Assembly: GCF_002906655.1 (NCBI RefSeq)
Contig: NZ_CP025795.1
Coordinates: forward strand, 1 to 64,000
DNA length: 64,000 bases
Source of the DNA: Vibrio hyugaensis
GTDB lineage: Bacteria; Pseudomonadota; Gammaproteobacteria; Enterobacterales; Vibrionaceae
Direction: 5' to 3'
Shown here: in pieces, positions 43,801-56,552 of the stretch
Position numbering within the stretch: position 1 is the first letter of the stretch
Layout: the number at the start of each line of letters is the position of its first letter
The notes under the pieces: generated by a model
What the model saw: only the letters and a program-made list of their open reading frames with translations
What the model was told of the DNA's origin: nothing
Database searches by the model: none
Program-made: the position numbers and the translations under genes

Positions 43801-44195
43801 GTCATGTCACCTTCCTTGATGGTGTTGCTCCGCAACACGTCATACTGACAACGTAGAAAGTGAAGTATTTATCAATACTCTCCTTTGAATGAGGCAGATC
43901 CAGACGGCAAAGTCGAGTTTGAGAATAATTTCGGCTCGGAGCGGCTGAACAGCGCGAGGTTAGGACAACTCTTAATACTTTCGTATGAATACTTAACCGC
44001 CTCATTGACTTTTGCATCATACAATTTGTTACAAAATAGTTAAATGATCATTTTGTAAATGTTACCTATTGCAAATGGACAGAATGAAGTGCGGGTAGAT
44101 AAGCCGCAGTTTTTTAAAGAAAAATGGTTTTGTAGCACCGTTTTTCTTGCATACAACTTTTATAAAATGCCAGGAAAATAGTATTTTAACTCTAT
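43801..44195. other. Non-coding interval upstream of the helical protein
   Basis: About 400 bp with no credible gene. Contains the inverted repeat at 44029-44058 and presumably the promoter of the minus-strand gene to its left. Confidence 0.55.
44029..44058. promoter_or_regulatory. Perfect inverted repeat, operator candidate
   Basis: TTACAAAAT (44029-44037) and ATTTTGTAA (44050-44058): 9-bp perfect arms, 12-nt spacer, in a promoter region. No T-run follows, so it is more like a protein-binding site than a terminator. Confidence 0.4.
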
Positions 44196-44225
44196 AAAAA
44201 CCGGAGCGCTTTCACTGTCCGGTTT
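44196..44225 (-). terminator. Terminator of the GH63 gene
   Basis: AAACCGGA / TCCGGTTTTT stem with a 12-nt loop and T-run on the minus strand. Confidence 0.82.
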
Positions 44226-44320
44226 GATCTTATTGAGCCTAATTTGAAGAGGATTAAGCGGTTGCAGATGATAGGGGGTCATCTGCAACGCTTAACGTAT
44301 TAGTGACTAACCAACAGGTG

Positions 44321-47182
<2,862 letters not shown>

Positions 47183-47271
47183 TTAATTTTGGATAATAGT
47201 GGGTCTTTGATGCATTCATTATCAAACACACCCACTTAATATAAATTCTTTATTTTGTGATTAAATAGTCA

Positions 47272-48039
47272 CTATTTTTCATTCGCCATCGAGATGGCTT
47301 TTAATAATTCACCGTCAATATTCAGAATCGTATCCGAAAGGAATATCTGATTGCCCGGCGTGTAAGTCATTAAGACGTTTCTCAGTCGCTTACTGCCTTC
47401 TCCGCTCTTGTTTTGCACATCAAACTCTATCAGTTTGTTGTACACCTCATTCGCCAGTTTCTCTTCCTGCTCTTCAGTGATAGCAATGCGTCCCATGCAA
47501 ATCGGTGGTCGCACATCATGGCTAAACACTTCATCTCGAAAGCGCTTAGCAAACAAAGTATCGAGCTTGGAGCCTTCTTCGAAAATAAAGCGACCTTGGT
47601 CTTTAAAGCGGTATTGGTCATCACCTTTTAGCTCGATGTAATCCATCATTTCCAATGCGCGGAAATAAAGGGTGATCGAGGTATGGGTCAATTGGTATTT
47701 ACTCGCAATATCTTGCGGAGACCATTCCTTCCGACGTAATAAATACAAGAAATCAAATAGGTACGGATACTGGTGAAATATTTCACTGTTAATGTCGGTG
47801 ATAAATTGCTCGTTTTCTTGTTGCAGCTGTTTACCACGCATGGACAATTCGACTAAGTCAGTATCTAAATGAGTGGCATACGAGAGTATTTTGTCCAACC
47901 CTAAAGACGTATTGTGTAACTGTCTCTTAATGGTTGATAGAGGAATCCCCATTCCAGCAGAGAGATCGGAATAACAAATCCCTTTCTCTTTAATTTTTTC
48001 TCGTAGAGCAGCAAGTAAATACGTTGCAGAATTATTCAT
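47272..48039 (-). CDS. HTH transcriptional regulator
   Basis: 255 residues. An XRE/Cro-like N-terminal HTH (about 10-45; CYSDLSAGMGIPLSTIKRQL) is followed by a second winged-helix-like region (about 105-150; WSPQDIASKYQLTHTSITLYFRALEMMDYIEL). The C-terminal half has no recognised ligand domain. It is directly upstream of, and on the same strand as, the glucosidase gene, with a palindrome between them, so it may regulate that gene. The ribosome site is weak. Confidence 0.75.
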   Translation of the reverse strand: MNNSATYLLAALREKIKEKGICYSDLSAGMGIPLSTIKRQLHNTSLGLDKILSYATHLDTDLVELSMRGKQLQQENEQFITDINSEIFHQYPYLFDFLYLLRRKEWSPQDIASKYQLTHTSITLYFRALEMMDYIELKGDDQYRFKDQGRFIFEEGSKLDTLFAKRFRDEVFSHDVRPPICMGRIAITEEQEEKLANEVYNKLIEFDVQNKSGEGSKRLRNVLMTYTPGNQIFLSDTILNIDGELLKAISMANEK

Positions 48040-48495
48040 CTAACAATGCCTGTTTTAATTTCTTCAGCATCCCTGATGATATATTCAAGAGAATCCTACT
48101 CTTGTGATACTGGTTCCAATTATTACCAGCATTCTTTATCAATTAAATCGATTTCAATGATGAGACTTTTACTTATTGTTAACTGATCAAGTTTTACTCA
48201 TTGCGTTCACACTTTGACCATTTATTTTAAGCCTTATCAGTATGGCGACGAGTATAATTGTTTTGATGCGTAAAATTAAGTTCACTTAGATTTTTAGTAA
48301 AAGTTTTCTACCGAGAGATTAATTTCTTAGGTGGGAAGTATCAAAAAACTGTACTTAAAAATTTAGTCTCGCTTGAGATCACAGAATATTCGCGAGTGAC
48401 TGGTATTTCATCGAGTTAGTGACCAGTAAAAAGCTTGTTATAAGGAGCAAGAAAGTTAGTTAAATTAACCGAGGTATTATTGAAGCGCCGTCATA
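48040..48495. other. Non-coding interval upstream of the HTH regulator
   Basis: About 455 A/T-rich bp between two minus-strand genes. Probably the regulator's promoter region plus the MBL gene's 3' end. I see no gene, RNA or strong stem-loop. Confidence 0.55.
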
Positions 48496-49629
48496 TTATA
48501 CCCGTATTTTTCTAGCTTGCTCACATAATTTATTGGCCTGCCACCAAGGTTTATTTTTATATTCTTTTGCCACATAAAAACTCTCTCCCGCCATCGGAGT
48601 AATAAGTTCAATATGATCGGCTTGGCAATGTTCAATCAAGTCCTCAATGGGTTCATCCCATTTGTGCGTAAACAACTCATACGTTGCCCAGTGTACAGGT
48701 AGCAACTTCTTCGCTTGCAGATCTTTGAATGCTCGTACGGTGTGATGCGCTTGCATGTGTCCCCAGTTCTCAACCGGATAACCTTGGTTGCCTTTCACAT
48801 CTGCCGCGACTTCCAAACAGGCGAGATCAATCGGACCGCAACGCTGAGCGATTTGTGCAAAATGGCTATCGTACGCACTGTCTCCGCTGAAATAGAGCGT
48901 CTCTTGCTTCCCTTTTACAACCCAAGATGCCCATAAGGTAGAATTCTTATCCAGATAAGTGCGCCCTGAGTTGTGATTGGCTGGCGTGCAAATCAACTCA
49001 ACGTTGGCGTAATGAACGCTATCCCACCAATCAAATTCCACCACGTTATCAGGTCGAACGCCCCAACGAATCAGATGCTTACCGACACCGAGTGGCACGT
49101 AAAATGTTACGGATTTATCAGAATAGTAACGTATGGTCGACGCTTCGAGGTGATCGTAATGATCATGAGAGATCACGATGATATCAGGAATCGGCAAGCT
49201 ATCCCGTACGGCTGTATTGGGGATATTGCGCTCAAACCATGCCTTCGCAATCAACGGCGACGCGTAGTCGAATACAGGGTCAGTGAGAATACGTATTCCA
49301 TCTACTTCAATAAATAACGTCGAATGACCTAACCATGTCACACGCATCGCTTGTTGACGTTGCTCGAATTGCGTCAGTTCTATTGGTGAATGCGGCAATT
49401 GGTTATCAGGACTGAGCGGCGAACGTCCGCCCATGTAGGCCCAACACACTTGCCAAAAAGACTGAGGGCTTGGCACGTTTGGCATCTTGTCTTTGACGCG
49501 TCCATATTCAAATTGAGGTGAGTGGTTGATGCGATGCGCCAACTGCGCGTAGTAAGTGTGAGGAGTAATCAGTGATTGCGTTGCGCGCTCACGAGCCAAG
49601 TACGTGTTTTTAAGTGTCGTTTCAGACAT
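48496..49629 (-). CDS. MBL fold metal-dependent hydrolase
   Basis: 377 residues of the UlaG/RomA/NAPE-PLD-like branch of the metallo-beta-lactamase fold. The metal motif HDHYDH is at 155-160; further ligands are the His in TPANHNSGR, Asp in YFSGDSAYD and the late His in LPVHWATY. Relatives cleave phosphodiesters or lactones, and the mammalian homologue is an N-acyl-PE phospholipase D. The substrate is unknown. Divergent from rof. Confidence 0.87.
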   Translation of the reverse strand: MSETTLKNTYLARERATQSLITPHTYYAQLAHRINHSPQFEYGRVKDKMPNVPSPQSFWQVCWAYMGGRSPLSPDNQLPHSPIELTQFEQRQQAMRVTWLGHSTLFIEVDGIRILTDPVFDYASPLIAKAWFERNIPNTAVRDSLPIPDIIVISHDHYDHLEASTIRYYSDKSVTFYVPLGVGKHLIRWGVRPDNVVEFDWWDSVHYANVELICTPANHNSGRTYLDKNSTLWASWVVKGKQETLYFSGDSAYDSHFAQIAQRCGPIDLACLEVAADVKGNQGYPVENWGHMQAHHTVRAFKDLQAKKLLPVHWATYELFTHKWDEPIEDLIEHCQADHIELITPMAGESFYVAKEYKNKPWWQANKLCEQARKIRV

Positions 49630-49786
49630 GTCCTATCTACGTCTTGTTCACTAAACTATGGTTTTAGTTAAGCCTGCTTGTATGTCTTTTTCATGACCAA
49701 AATAGGGCGTAAGATGAAGATTAGGTTTCAGAGAAGTATTTCTGTCCTTTATCGGTCTTGATAAGGAAGAGAGAAGGAGAAAAGTT

Positions 49787-50032
49787 ATGGTGACCTGCAG
49801 CCAATACGATTTTATTGAAATCGCCTGTATGTTTAAGTTGTCCGTTGAAATTACGTTGAAGAACGGTGAGAAGCACCAAGGTAAGGCGTTCGATACAGGT
49901 TACGACATGGAACGCCAAGAGTGCTTGTTTTTGGAGAGAAACGGCGAACGAACTCCCTTTCCAACCGAGCAGTTAATCGCGATGAAAGCACTCAAAGACA
50001 ACCCGCATTTCAGTGAAGTGACCTTCGGTTAA
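49787..50032 (+). CDS. rof: Rho-binding antiterminator Rof
   Basis: 81 residues matching the YaeO/Rof family: the N-terminal CSQYDFIEIACMFKLSVEITLKNGEKHQGKA parallels E. coli Rof (YDNLELAC...LELKDGEKLQAKA). Rof binds the Rho hexamer and blocks its RNA-binding surface, reducing termination. GAGAAGGAG precedes the ATG. Single gene with a very strong terminator. Confidence 0.87.
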   Translation: MVTCSQYDFIEIACMFKLSVEITLKNGEKHQGKAFDTGYDMERQECLFLERNGERTPFPTEQLIAMKALKDNPHFSEVTFG

Positions 50033-50063
50033 CTGCTCGAAAACCGATACAAATGTCAGATAC

Positions 50064-50104
50064 AAAAAAGCGCCCTTAACTGGCTGAGTTAAGGGCGCTT
50101 TTGT
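50064..50104. terminator. Bidirectional terminator between rof and emrB
   Basis: AAAAGCGCCCTTAACT / AGTTAAGGGCGCTTTT, a 16-bp stem with a 5-nt loop. Confidence 0.95.
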
Positions 50105-50118
50105 TTGGCTTTAGAGGT

Positions 50119-51606
50119 TTACCTTGAACGGATAAAGATCAGCATCGGCATCATGATAACGAACATCACCCCAACCAACTGGAAGGTGTGCACAAAGGCC
50201 ACCATTTGCGATTGCTGATGGAGCATGTTCTGATATTGCTCCAATGCCGCAGGATCGGTGATCGATAACCCCTGTTTCGCAGCCCAGTCATGCAACACTG
50301 GGTTATAAGGGTTAAAGCCTTCTCCCAAAGCGTGCCATTGCTGTTGGCTGTCGCGGTATTGGTACGTAGTCGCAATGGAGATACCAAACGAGCTACCAAT
50401 GGTGCGGAACAAGTTAAAAATACTCGCCCCTGCCACCGACTGCTCTTTTGGCAATGTCATGTACGCCAGTGTCGATAGGGTCGAGAAGGTCAAGCCTAAG
50501 CCCATACCTTGAATCATACTTGGCATCACGATCCAGAAGGTATCGATTTCCATGGAGTACAAGGTCATGAGGTAGCTACCAATACCGATACAGGTTAGGC
50601 CAAAGACAATCTTCAACCTTGGATCGAATTGCGGGTTAATCACAATCACCAATATCAGCATACAGGCAGATGCCAGCCCCCGTGGTGCCATTAACATACC
50701 CGTAGTGGATACTGGGTAGTTCAATAAGCTTTCGAGCAACATCGGTTGTTGAGTGGTCAAGCCGAACATGGCCATCGACACGACCGCCATCATTAAGGAC
50801 GAGACCATGAGGTTTTTGTCCTTGAGGAGCCACAGAGGCGCGATAGGGCTCTTGGTCTTCCAACTGCGGTAGATCCACATGATTAAGCCCATGATCGCCA
50901 GCAGCACTGCGGTTTGGATAATGCGGGAGTTGAACCAGTCTTCGTCGTTACCTTTGTCGAGCACGAACTGCAACGCACCGACCCCGAGGGCCATATAACC
51001 AATGATCCACCAGTCGAAGTTCGGTTTGGATTTGTTGCTGATGTGGATGTAGCGATAAATCAGCGCAGTACACACCAAGCCAAATGGCAAGTTGACGTAG
51101 AAGATCCAACGCCAGTTGATGTTGTCAGTAATCACACCGCCCACTACTGGGCCTAAGATAGGACCAAGCAAGATACCGATGGAGAAGATCGCCATCGCCT
51201 TGCCTTTTTGCTCGGAAGGGTAAATCTGAACCAGTGTCGATTGTGCCAATGGGATGACTGAAGCACCAAATGCACCTTGGATAATACGGAACACCACCAT
51301 CTCTTCGAGTGAACCCGCTTGTCCACAGAAAGCACTGGCAATCACAAAGCCGATGACCGCCACCAACATGACTTTGCGCTCACCAAATCGCGATACCCAG
51401 AAACTGGTCATCGGGATGAAGATCGCCTCAGCCATGCTATAGCCAGTTAGCACCCATGTGATTTGGTCTGCCGTTGCGCCTAGCGCGCCCATCATGTGTG
51501 AAAGCGACACGTTAGCAACGGTCATATCTATCAACACCATGATGGCCGAAAGCATCACGGCGACGGTGGCTATTCCCCGTTTGTCGGCCGTAATCTCGTT
51601 ACTCAT
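50119..51606 (-). CDS. emrB: EmrB/QacA-type MFS multidrug efflux transporter
   Basis: A 495-residue MFS pump of the DHA2 family with 14 predicted helices. The family motifs are visible: LIDMTVANVSL in helix 1, FGERKVML (motif A), and GPILGPVVGGVI (motif C, antiporter). With its MFP partner it would expel hydrophobic drugs across both membranes through TolC. The start overlaps the emrA stop by 4 nt. Confidence 0.9.
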   Translation of the reverse strand: MSNEITADKRGIATVAVMLSAIMVLIDMTVANVSLSHMMGALGATADQITWVLTGYSMAEAIFIPMTSFWVSRFGERKVMLVAVIGFVIASAFCGQAGSLEEMVVFRIIQGAFGASVIPLAQSTLVQIYPSEQKGKAMAIFSIGILLGPILGPVVGGVITDNINWRWIFYVNLPFGLVCTALIYRYIHISNKSKPNFDWWIIGYMALGVGALQFVLDKGNDEDWFNSRIIQTAVLLAIMGLIMWIYRSWKTKSPIAPLWLLKDKNLMVSSLMMAVVSMAMFGLTTQQPMLLESLLNYPVSTTGMLMAPRGLASACMLILVIVINPQFDPRLKIVFGLTCIGIGSYLMTLYSMEIDTFWIVMPSMIQGMGLGLTFSTLSTLAYMTLPKEQSVAGASIFNLFRTIGSSFGISIATTYQYRDSQQQWHALGEGFNPYNPVLHDWAAKQGLSITDPAALEQYQNMLHQQSQMVAFVHTFQLVGVMFVIMMPMLIFIRSR

Positions 51607-52628
51607 TGTGCGTTACTTTTCAGATCAACAGTCACTTCAGAACTTGCACCCACACGTAATTGTGGCGCACCTTCAGGTACTTCAAGCGTCAAACGCACAG
51701 GGAAACGTTGTTTGATTTTCACCCAGTTACCGGTTGCGTTTTCTGGTGGCATCAAAGAGAAAGAGGTACCACTTGCTGGCGACAGTTCTTCCACTTTCGC
51801 ATCCCAAACTACGTCTGGGTACATGTCGATCACGACTTCAGCGTGCATGCCTGCTTTGATGTGCGTTAGGTCAGTTTCTTTAAAGTTTGCGCGTACCCAG
51901 TAGCTGTCTTTTACAATCACAGGGAACAGAGTTTGGCCAACTCCCACAACAGAACCAGTATGTGTGTTGATTTCACCCGCGATACCATCGACAGGAGAAG
52001 TAATGTCGGTGTAGCTAAGGTTCAATTCAGCTTGTGCAAGTTGCGCCGCCGCTTGTTGAACAACCGCGGCTTCTGCGCCTTCTTCACCGCGATTTGCGAT
52101 CGCTTTTTCAACCGTTGCACGCGCTTGTTCTAGGCTTGCTTGAGCATTAGCGAGTTTGTTCTTCGCAGTATCCAAATCTTGGTCAGACGCTAATTTGCGT
52201 TTCACTAACGAGTCAGTACGTTTGTACTCCAACTGCGCTTCGGTCAGGTTCGAGCGTGCAGCATCTAAACCAGCGACCGCTTCTGTGACCTGTTTATCGG
52301 CCACATCATGCTGTTGAACCGCCAATTGGTAAGCCGCTTTCGCTTGTTTGACCGCGAGCAGATAAGGGCGAGAATCAATCTTTAATAACAGATCACCTTT
52401 GTTCACCACTTGGAAATCTTTGGCTTCTACTGAGATGACTTGGCCTTGAACCTGAGGAGCGACAGACAGGATTTTTGCTCTTACGTATGCATCTTCGGTA
52501 CTTGGGTGACCATCAGAATATTGCCAAGACCAGAACATCGCACCGAAGCCGATAGCACAAACGAGAAGGAAAAGGATTTTGGTCAGTTTGGATTTCGAAG
52601 AGGATTTCTTCGCGATATCGTCGCTCAT
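51603..52628 (-). CDS. emrA: EmrA-type membrane fusion protein
   Basis: 341 residues. One N-terminal membrane helix (about 15-35), a lipoyl half-motif DAYVRAKILSVAPQVQGQV, a long alpha-helical hairpin with Ala/Gln-rich coiled coil (about 85-195), second lipoyl half SPVDGIAGEI, and the C-terminal barrel. This is the periplasmic adaptor linking EmrB to an outer-membrane channel. First gene of emrAB; no dedicated outer-membrane or regulator gene adjoins. Confidence 0.9.
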   Translation of the reverse strand: MSDDIAKKSSSKSKLTKILFLLVCAIGFGAMFWSWQYSDGHPSTEDAYVRAKILSVAPQVQGQVISVEAKDFQVVNKGDLLLKIDSRPYLLAVKQAKAAYQLAVQQHDVADKQVTEAVAGLDAARSNLTEAQLEYKRTDSLVKRKLASDQDLDTAKNKLANAQASLEQARATVEKAIANRGEEGAEAAVVQQAAAQLAQAELNLSYTDITSPVDGIAGEINTHTGSVVGVGQTLFPVIVKDSYWVRANFKETDLTHIKAGMHAEVVIDMYPDVVWDAKVEELSPASGTSFSLMPPENATGNWVKIKQRFPVRLTLEVPEGAPQLRVGASSEVTVDLKSNAQ

Positions 52629-52847
52629 TTATATTGTCCAAGTGTTCAATTATGTGATCAGTGTAGGAATTTTCCGCAATCGAACAATAAAATGATCTGC
52701 AAGGTTAAGATCCAATTTTGAGCGTTGCTAAATTGTTCAATTGATGCGCAAAGGTATTCACAAACTGGGTTTGCATAAAGTATAGAAGACGCGAATCAAT
52801 CCGCGACTTAGGCAATCACATTGGCGAATATTCCAGACAGAAAAAAG

Positions 52848-52873
52848 CCCCGTTAGTCTCAGCTCTAACGGGG
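52848..52873 (-). terminator. Terminator of the TRAP operon
   Basis: CCCCGTTAG / CTAACGGGG perfect stem with T-run on the minus strand. Confidence 0.9.
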
Positions 52874-52898
52874 ATTTATGGTTATTTATCTTTAACTA

Positions 52899-55499
52899 TC
52901 AATGTGCTGTAGCAAGTTGCGCTGTTACTCTTCGACGTTGTAGCCAAATCACAACACCAAACAGCAACATTGCCGGAATCCACATCCACTCTTTGCGATA
53001 ACGCTCAACAGGCACACGCACATCGACAATTTGTTGGTCGAACTGCAATCCTGCCGCCTCTGCTGGGCTAGCAAAACTAACGATATCAATCAGGGTTTGT
53101 TCACCTTGCTGATAAGTAGCGATACCCAATGCGTCCAGCTTATCTTGTCCAGTTTCCCCTTCAGGAACCGACAACAGCACCGAGAATTCTCGCATCTTAC
53201 CGACCGCATCTTCACCGCTGATGCGCATTCTAAGCACACTGCCCTCTTCTAGCGGCTCAAGCGTTTGTGCCAACTGGGCAGGATTACTCGATTGGTACGG
53301 GTCCACCACCATGTCGATCCAGAATCCCGGACGGAACAGAGTAAAGGCCACCAGCAAAAGCAGAACGCCTTCGTACCAACGGTTACGAGTCAGGAACCAA
53401 CCTTGCGTCGCCGCTGCGAATATCAACATCGCGATAGTAGAGATAACAAAGATGGCAATGCCGTGCGCCCAATCGACATCAATCAACAACAAATCCGTAT
53501 TGAAGATAAATAGGAACGGCAAAGCTGCGGTTCTTAGACTGTAGTAAAACGCGGTTAAGCCCGTCTTGATTGGATCGCCTTTCGACACCGCCGCCGCAGC
53601 AAACGAAGCCAGACCCACTGGCGGCGTTACATCCGCCATGATGCCGAAGTAAAACACAAACAAGTGCACCGCAATTAACGGCACAATCAAACCGTGTTGT
53701 TGACCCAGCGTGACGATAACAGGTGCTAGCAAACTTGATACCACGATGTAGTTCGCCGTGGTTGGTAAGCCCATACCTAGAATCAAGCTCAATACCGCCG
53801 TAAGCATCAGCATGAGTAGCAAGTTGCCCATCGACAGGATCTCAACCAAGTCAGCCAGCACTAAGCCGACACCGGTTTGCGATACGGCACCAACGATAAC
53901 GCCAGCGGTGGCGGTCGCGATACCAATACCGATCATGTTACGCGCACCAGCAATCAAGCCTTCACGCAAATCAATACAACCGTCTTTGAAGTTGCCGTAA
54001 TCGTGCTTGCCATCTTTACGCATCCAAGTCAGCAGAGGACGCTGAGTCAAAACGATCACCACCAGAATCACGCTGCCCCAAAAAGCAGACAACCCTGGAG
54101 ACAAACGCTCGACCATCAAACACCACACCAAGACCACCACGGGCAGGAGGTAGTGCAAGCCAGACAACAAGACTGCGCGAGTATTTGGTAGTTGTTCTAG
54201 CGGGGCATCTGGATCTTCTTCTGGTAGCGGCTCATTGCTTGCAGCCACTTTTAGCAGCGCCAAGTACACCACCGCAAGAATCAATGCCATCCCCGGCAGG
54301 ACAAAGTCACCCAATACTGGCTTCAACCATCCTAAGCCGTAGTAGACCGCCATCGACAATCCAGAAATCAACGCCGCACCAAATGCAAAACCCGTGAGTC
54401 TTGCTAGCCAAGGTTTTGAACGTGCGGCATCAATTGGCTGCATGCCCAACTTGAGCGCTTCTAAATGAACAATATAAAGCAGGGCAATGTAAGAAATAGC
54501 GGCAGGTAAGAAGGCGTGTTTGATGATCTCAACATAAGGAATGCCGACGTATTCCACCATCAAAAATGCCGCGGCGCCCATAACAGGAGGCATGATTTGC
54601 CCATTCACCGATGACGCCACTTCCACTGCACCAGCTTTCTCTGGAGAGAAACCAACCTTGCGCATCATAGGAATAGTGAACGTACCCGTGGTCACTACGT
54701 TGGCAATCGACGAGCCCGAAATCAAACCGGTTAAGCCCGAGGCAACGACGGCCGCTTTTGCAGGACCACCACGCAAGTGCCCCAACATGCTAAATGCTAA
54801 TTGAATGAAGTAGTGCCCTGCTCCAGCGCGTTCCAATAACGCGCCAAACAGAACAAACAAGAATACAAAGCTGGTCGATACGCCAAGTGCAATACCAAAC
54901 ACACCTTCTGTGGTGATCCACTGGTGGTTAGCCAGCGCGTCCAACTGCACGCCACGATGGGACAACAAACCCGGCATGTATGGGCCTGCCAAGCTGTAGC
55001 CGATAAACACCAACGCAATCACTGGCAATGCTGGGCCTAACACTCGGCGCGCCGCTTCTAAAAGCAGAGGTAAGCCAATCAATGCGGTAATAAAGTCTTC
55101 AGTGGTTAAGCTGCCCGGACGTTGTGCTAGTGCTTCGTACATAACAAACAAGTAAAGCGAAGACGCGCAAGCAATCAAACCCAACATGATGTCGAAGGCA
55201 GGAACACGATCGCGCGGAGAGCGCTTAAAAGCAGGGAAGACAAGGAAGGCAAGCAACAAGGCAAAGCCAAGGTGAATGGCGCGCGTTTCGGTGTCGTTCA
55301 TCACACCGAAGCCAACAATAAACGGCAGCGGAGACGCTATCCAAAGTTGAAACAGAGACCAAAGTAACGCCAAACCCGCAATCAGCTTTTCCATGATTCC
55401 GGTTGGCAGGCGAGCACCCACATCTTGGGCAATCAGTTCTTCTGCCGACAGCTCACTCGGATGCGTATCAGCATGGGACGTGGAGATCGTCTTATCCAT
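52899..55499 (-). CDS. TRAP transporter permease, fused DctQM type, with C-terminal soluble domain
   Basis: 866 residues. The TRAP large-subunit core follows several N-terminal helices equivalent to the small subunit, with hallmark segments GLISGSSIANVVTTGTFTIPMMRK, GQIMPPVMGAAAFLMVEY and LGMGLPTTANYIVVSSLLAPV. Such fused permeases partner TAXI binding proteins. Near the C-terminus (about 745-835) is a soluble insert with a PDZ-like ASPAEAAGLQFDQQIVDV, then a last helix; I associate this with DUF3394. The substrate is unknown. It lies 81 nt after the binding-protein gene, with a stem-loop between. Confidence 0.9.
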   Translation of the reverse strand: MDKTISTSHADTHPSELSAEELIAQDVGARLPTGIMEKLIAGLALLWSLFQLWIASPLPFIVGFGVMNDTETRAIHLGFALLLAFLVFPAFKRSPRDRVPAFDIMLGLIACASSLYLFVMYEALAQRPGSLTTEDFITALIGLPLLLEAARRVLGPALPVIALVFIGYSLAGPYMPGLLSHRGVQLDALANHQWITTEGVFGIALGVSTSFVFLFVLFGALLERAGAGHYFIQLAFSMLGHLRGGPAKAAVVASGLTGLISGSSIANVVTTGTFTIPMMRKVGFSPEKAGAVEVASSVNGQIMPPVMGAAAFLMVEYVGIPYVEIIKHAFLPAAISYIALLYIVHLEALKLGMQPIDAARSKPWLARLTGFAFGAALISGLSMAVYYGLGWLKPVLGDFVLPGMALILAVVYLALLKVAASNEPLPEEDPDAPLEQLPNTRAVLLSGLHYLLPVVVLVWCLMVERLSPGLSAFWGSVILVVIVLTQRPLLTWMRKDGKHDYGNFKDGCIDLREGLIAGARNMIGIGIATATAGVIVGAVSQTGVGLVLADLVEILSMGNLLLMLMLTAVLSLILGMGLPTTANYIVVSSLLAPVIVTLGQQHGLIVPLIAVHLFVFYFGIMADVTPPVGLASFAAAAVSKGDPIKTGLTAFYYSLRTAALPFLFIFNTDLLLIDVDWAHGIAIFVISTIAMLIFAAATQGWFLTRNRWYEGVLLLLVAFTLFRPGFWIDMVVDPYQSSNPAQLAQTLEPLEEGSVLRMRISGEDAVGKMREFSVLLSVPEGETGQDKLDALGIATYQQGEQTLIDIVSFASPAEAAGLQFDQQIVDVRVPVERYRKEWMWIPAMLLFGVVIWLQRRRVTAQLATAH

Positions 55500-55522
55500 A
55501 ATTTTCTCACAAACAACAGAGA

Positions 55523-55555
55523 AGCAAGCGCTGCGAATCCATCACAGCGCTTGCT
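55523..55555 (-). other. Intercistronic stem-loop in the TAXI-TRAP operon
   Basis: AGCAAGCGCTG / CAGCGCTTGCT, a perfect 11-bp stem with an 11-nt loop. On the minus strand no T-run follows, so it probably protects the upstream binding-protein mRNA rather than ending transcription; such elements let binding proteins outnumber permeases. Confidence 0.6.
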
Positions 55556-55580
55556 AAAAATTGAAGGTTCTAAGAGTTAC

Positions 55581-56552
55581 TTACAACCAGCCGCGCTCTT
55601 TGTAGTAGCGCACCGCACCTTCATGCAGTGGTGCAGACAAACCCACTTCAATCATTTCTGATTCTTTCAAGTCTTTAAATGCTGGATGCAAACGCTTGAA
55701 GCGGTCTAGGTTGTCGAACACAGATTTCGTCAGTTGGTACACCAACTCAGGATCGGTCTCTGCTGTGGTTGAGAGCACCGCTTTACCGCCGATAGATTGC
55801 GTATCGTTCGGGTTGCCACGGTACATTCCGCCCGGAATGGTTGCTTTGGTGAAGTACGCACGCTCAGCAAGTAACTTGTCGATTTCAGGACCAGTCACTG
55901 GTACTAGCACCGCATCCGTTGTAGTTGAGGCTTCTTGAATCGCGCCATTTGGGTGACCAACAAAGTAGCTCATTGCATCGATGTTGTTGTCGCTCATTGC
56001 AGAAGCTTGTTCTGCTGGTTTCAGATCTGACACCAAGCTGAACACATCTTGCGACCAGCCTTTTGCTTGCATCACTTGCTCAAACGTATCGCGTTGACCA
56101 GAACCAGGGTTACCAATGTTGACGCGCTTGCCTTTCAAATCGTCGAAATTGGTGATGCCCGCGTCTTTACGCGCAAGAATTGTGAACACTTCACTTTGTA
56201 GTGAGAAAACGGCACGAATGTCCGTCATTGGTTGGTTATTTTGGAAAGGAGCCACACCTTCTAGGGCTTTGTATTGGTGATCTGACTGCATGATGCCGAA
56301 GTTGTATTCGCCACTGCGCAAACCATTGACGTTTGCCACGCCACCACCACTGGCTGGTGCATTACATTTAATACTGTGGTCTGCTGCACCACGGTTTACG
56401 AAACGACAAATCGATTGACCTGCCACGTAATAAACGCCAGTTTGACCGCCCGTGCCGATAGTAATAAATTTCTCTGCCGCACTTATTTTCTCACTGTATG
56501 AGAACAGTGAAACTGCCGAAGCAAATACTGCAATGAGTGTGGTTCCTTTCAT
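55581..56552 (-). CDS. TAXI family TRAP solute-binding protein
   Basis: 323 residues. A signal peptide of about 26 residues precedes the family start KFITIGTGGQTGVYYVAGQSICRF (TAXI segment), followed by CNAPASGGGVANVNGLRSGE. TAXI proteins capture carboxylates or amino acids (some bind glutamate) for sodium-driven TRAP permeases. AGGAAG precedes the ATG. First gene of the operon. Confidence 0.92.
   Translation of the reverse strand: MKGTTLIAVFASAVSLFSYSEKISAAEKFITIGTGGQTGVYYVAGQSICRFVNRGAADHSIKCNAPASGGGVANVNGLRSGEYNFGIMQSDHQYKALEGVAPFQNNQPMTDIRAVFSLQSEVFTILARKDAGITNFDDLKGKRVNIGNPGSGQRDTFEQVMQAKGWSQDVFSLVSDLKPAEQASAMSDNNIDAMSYFVGHPNGAIQEASTTTDAVLVPVTGPEIDKLLAERAYFTKATIPGGMYRGNPNDTQSIGGKAVLSTTAETDPELVYQLTKSVFDNLDRFKRLHPAFKDLKESEMIEVGLSAPLHEGAVRYYKERGWL

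Noticed and set aside
43802..44020. 72-codon minus-strand frame
   Set aside because: Arg/Ser/Cys-rich chance composition, no ribosome site, lies in a promoter region.
47254..47275. CRP-like site TGTGATTAAATAGTCACT
   Set aside because: The spacer is eight bases instead of six and it overlaps the end of the regulator gene.
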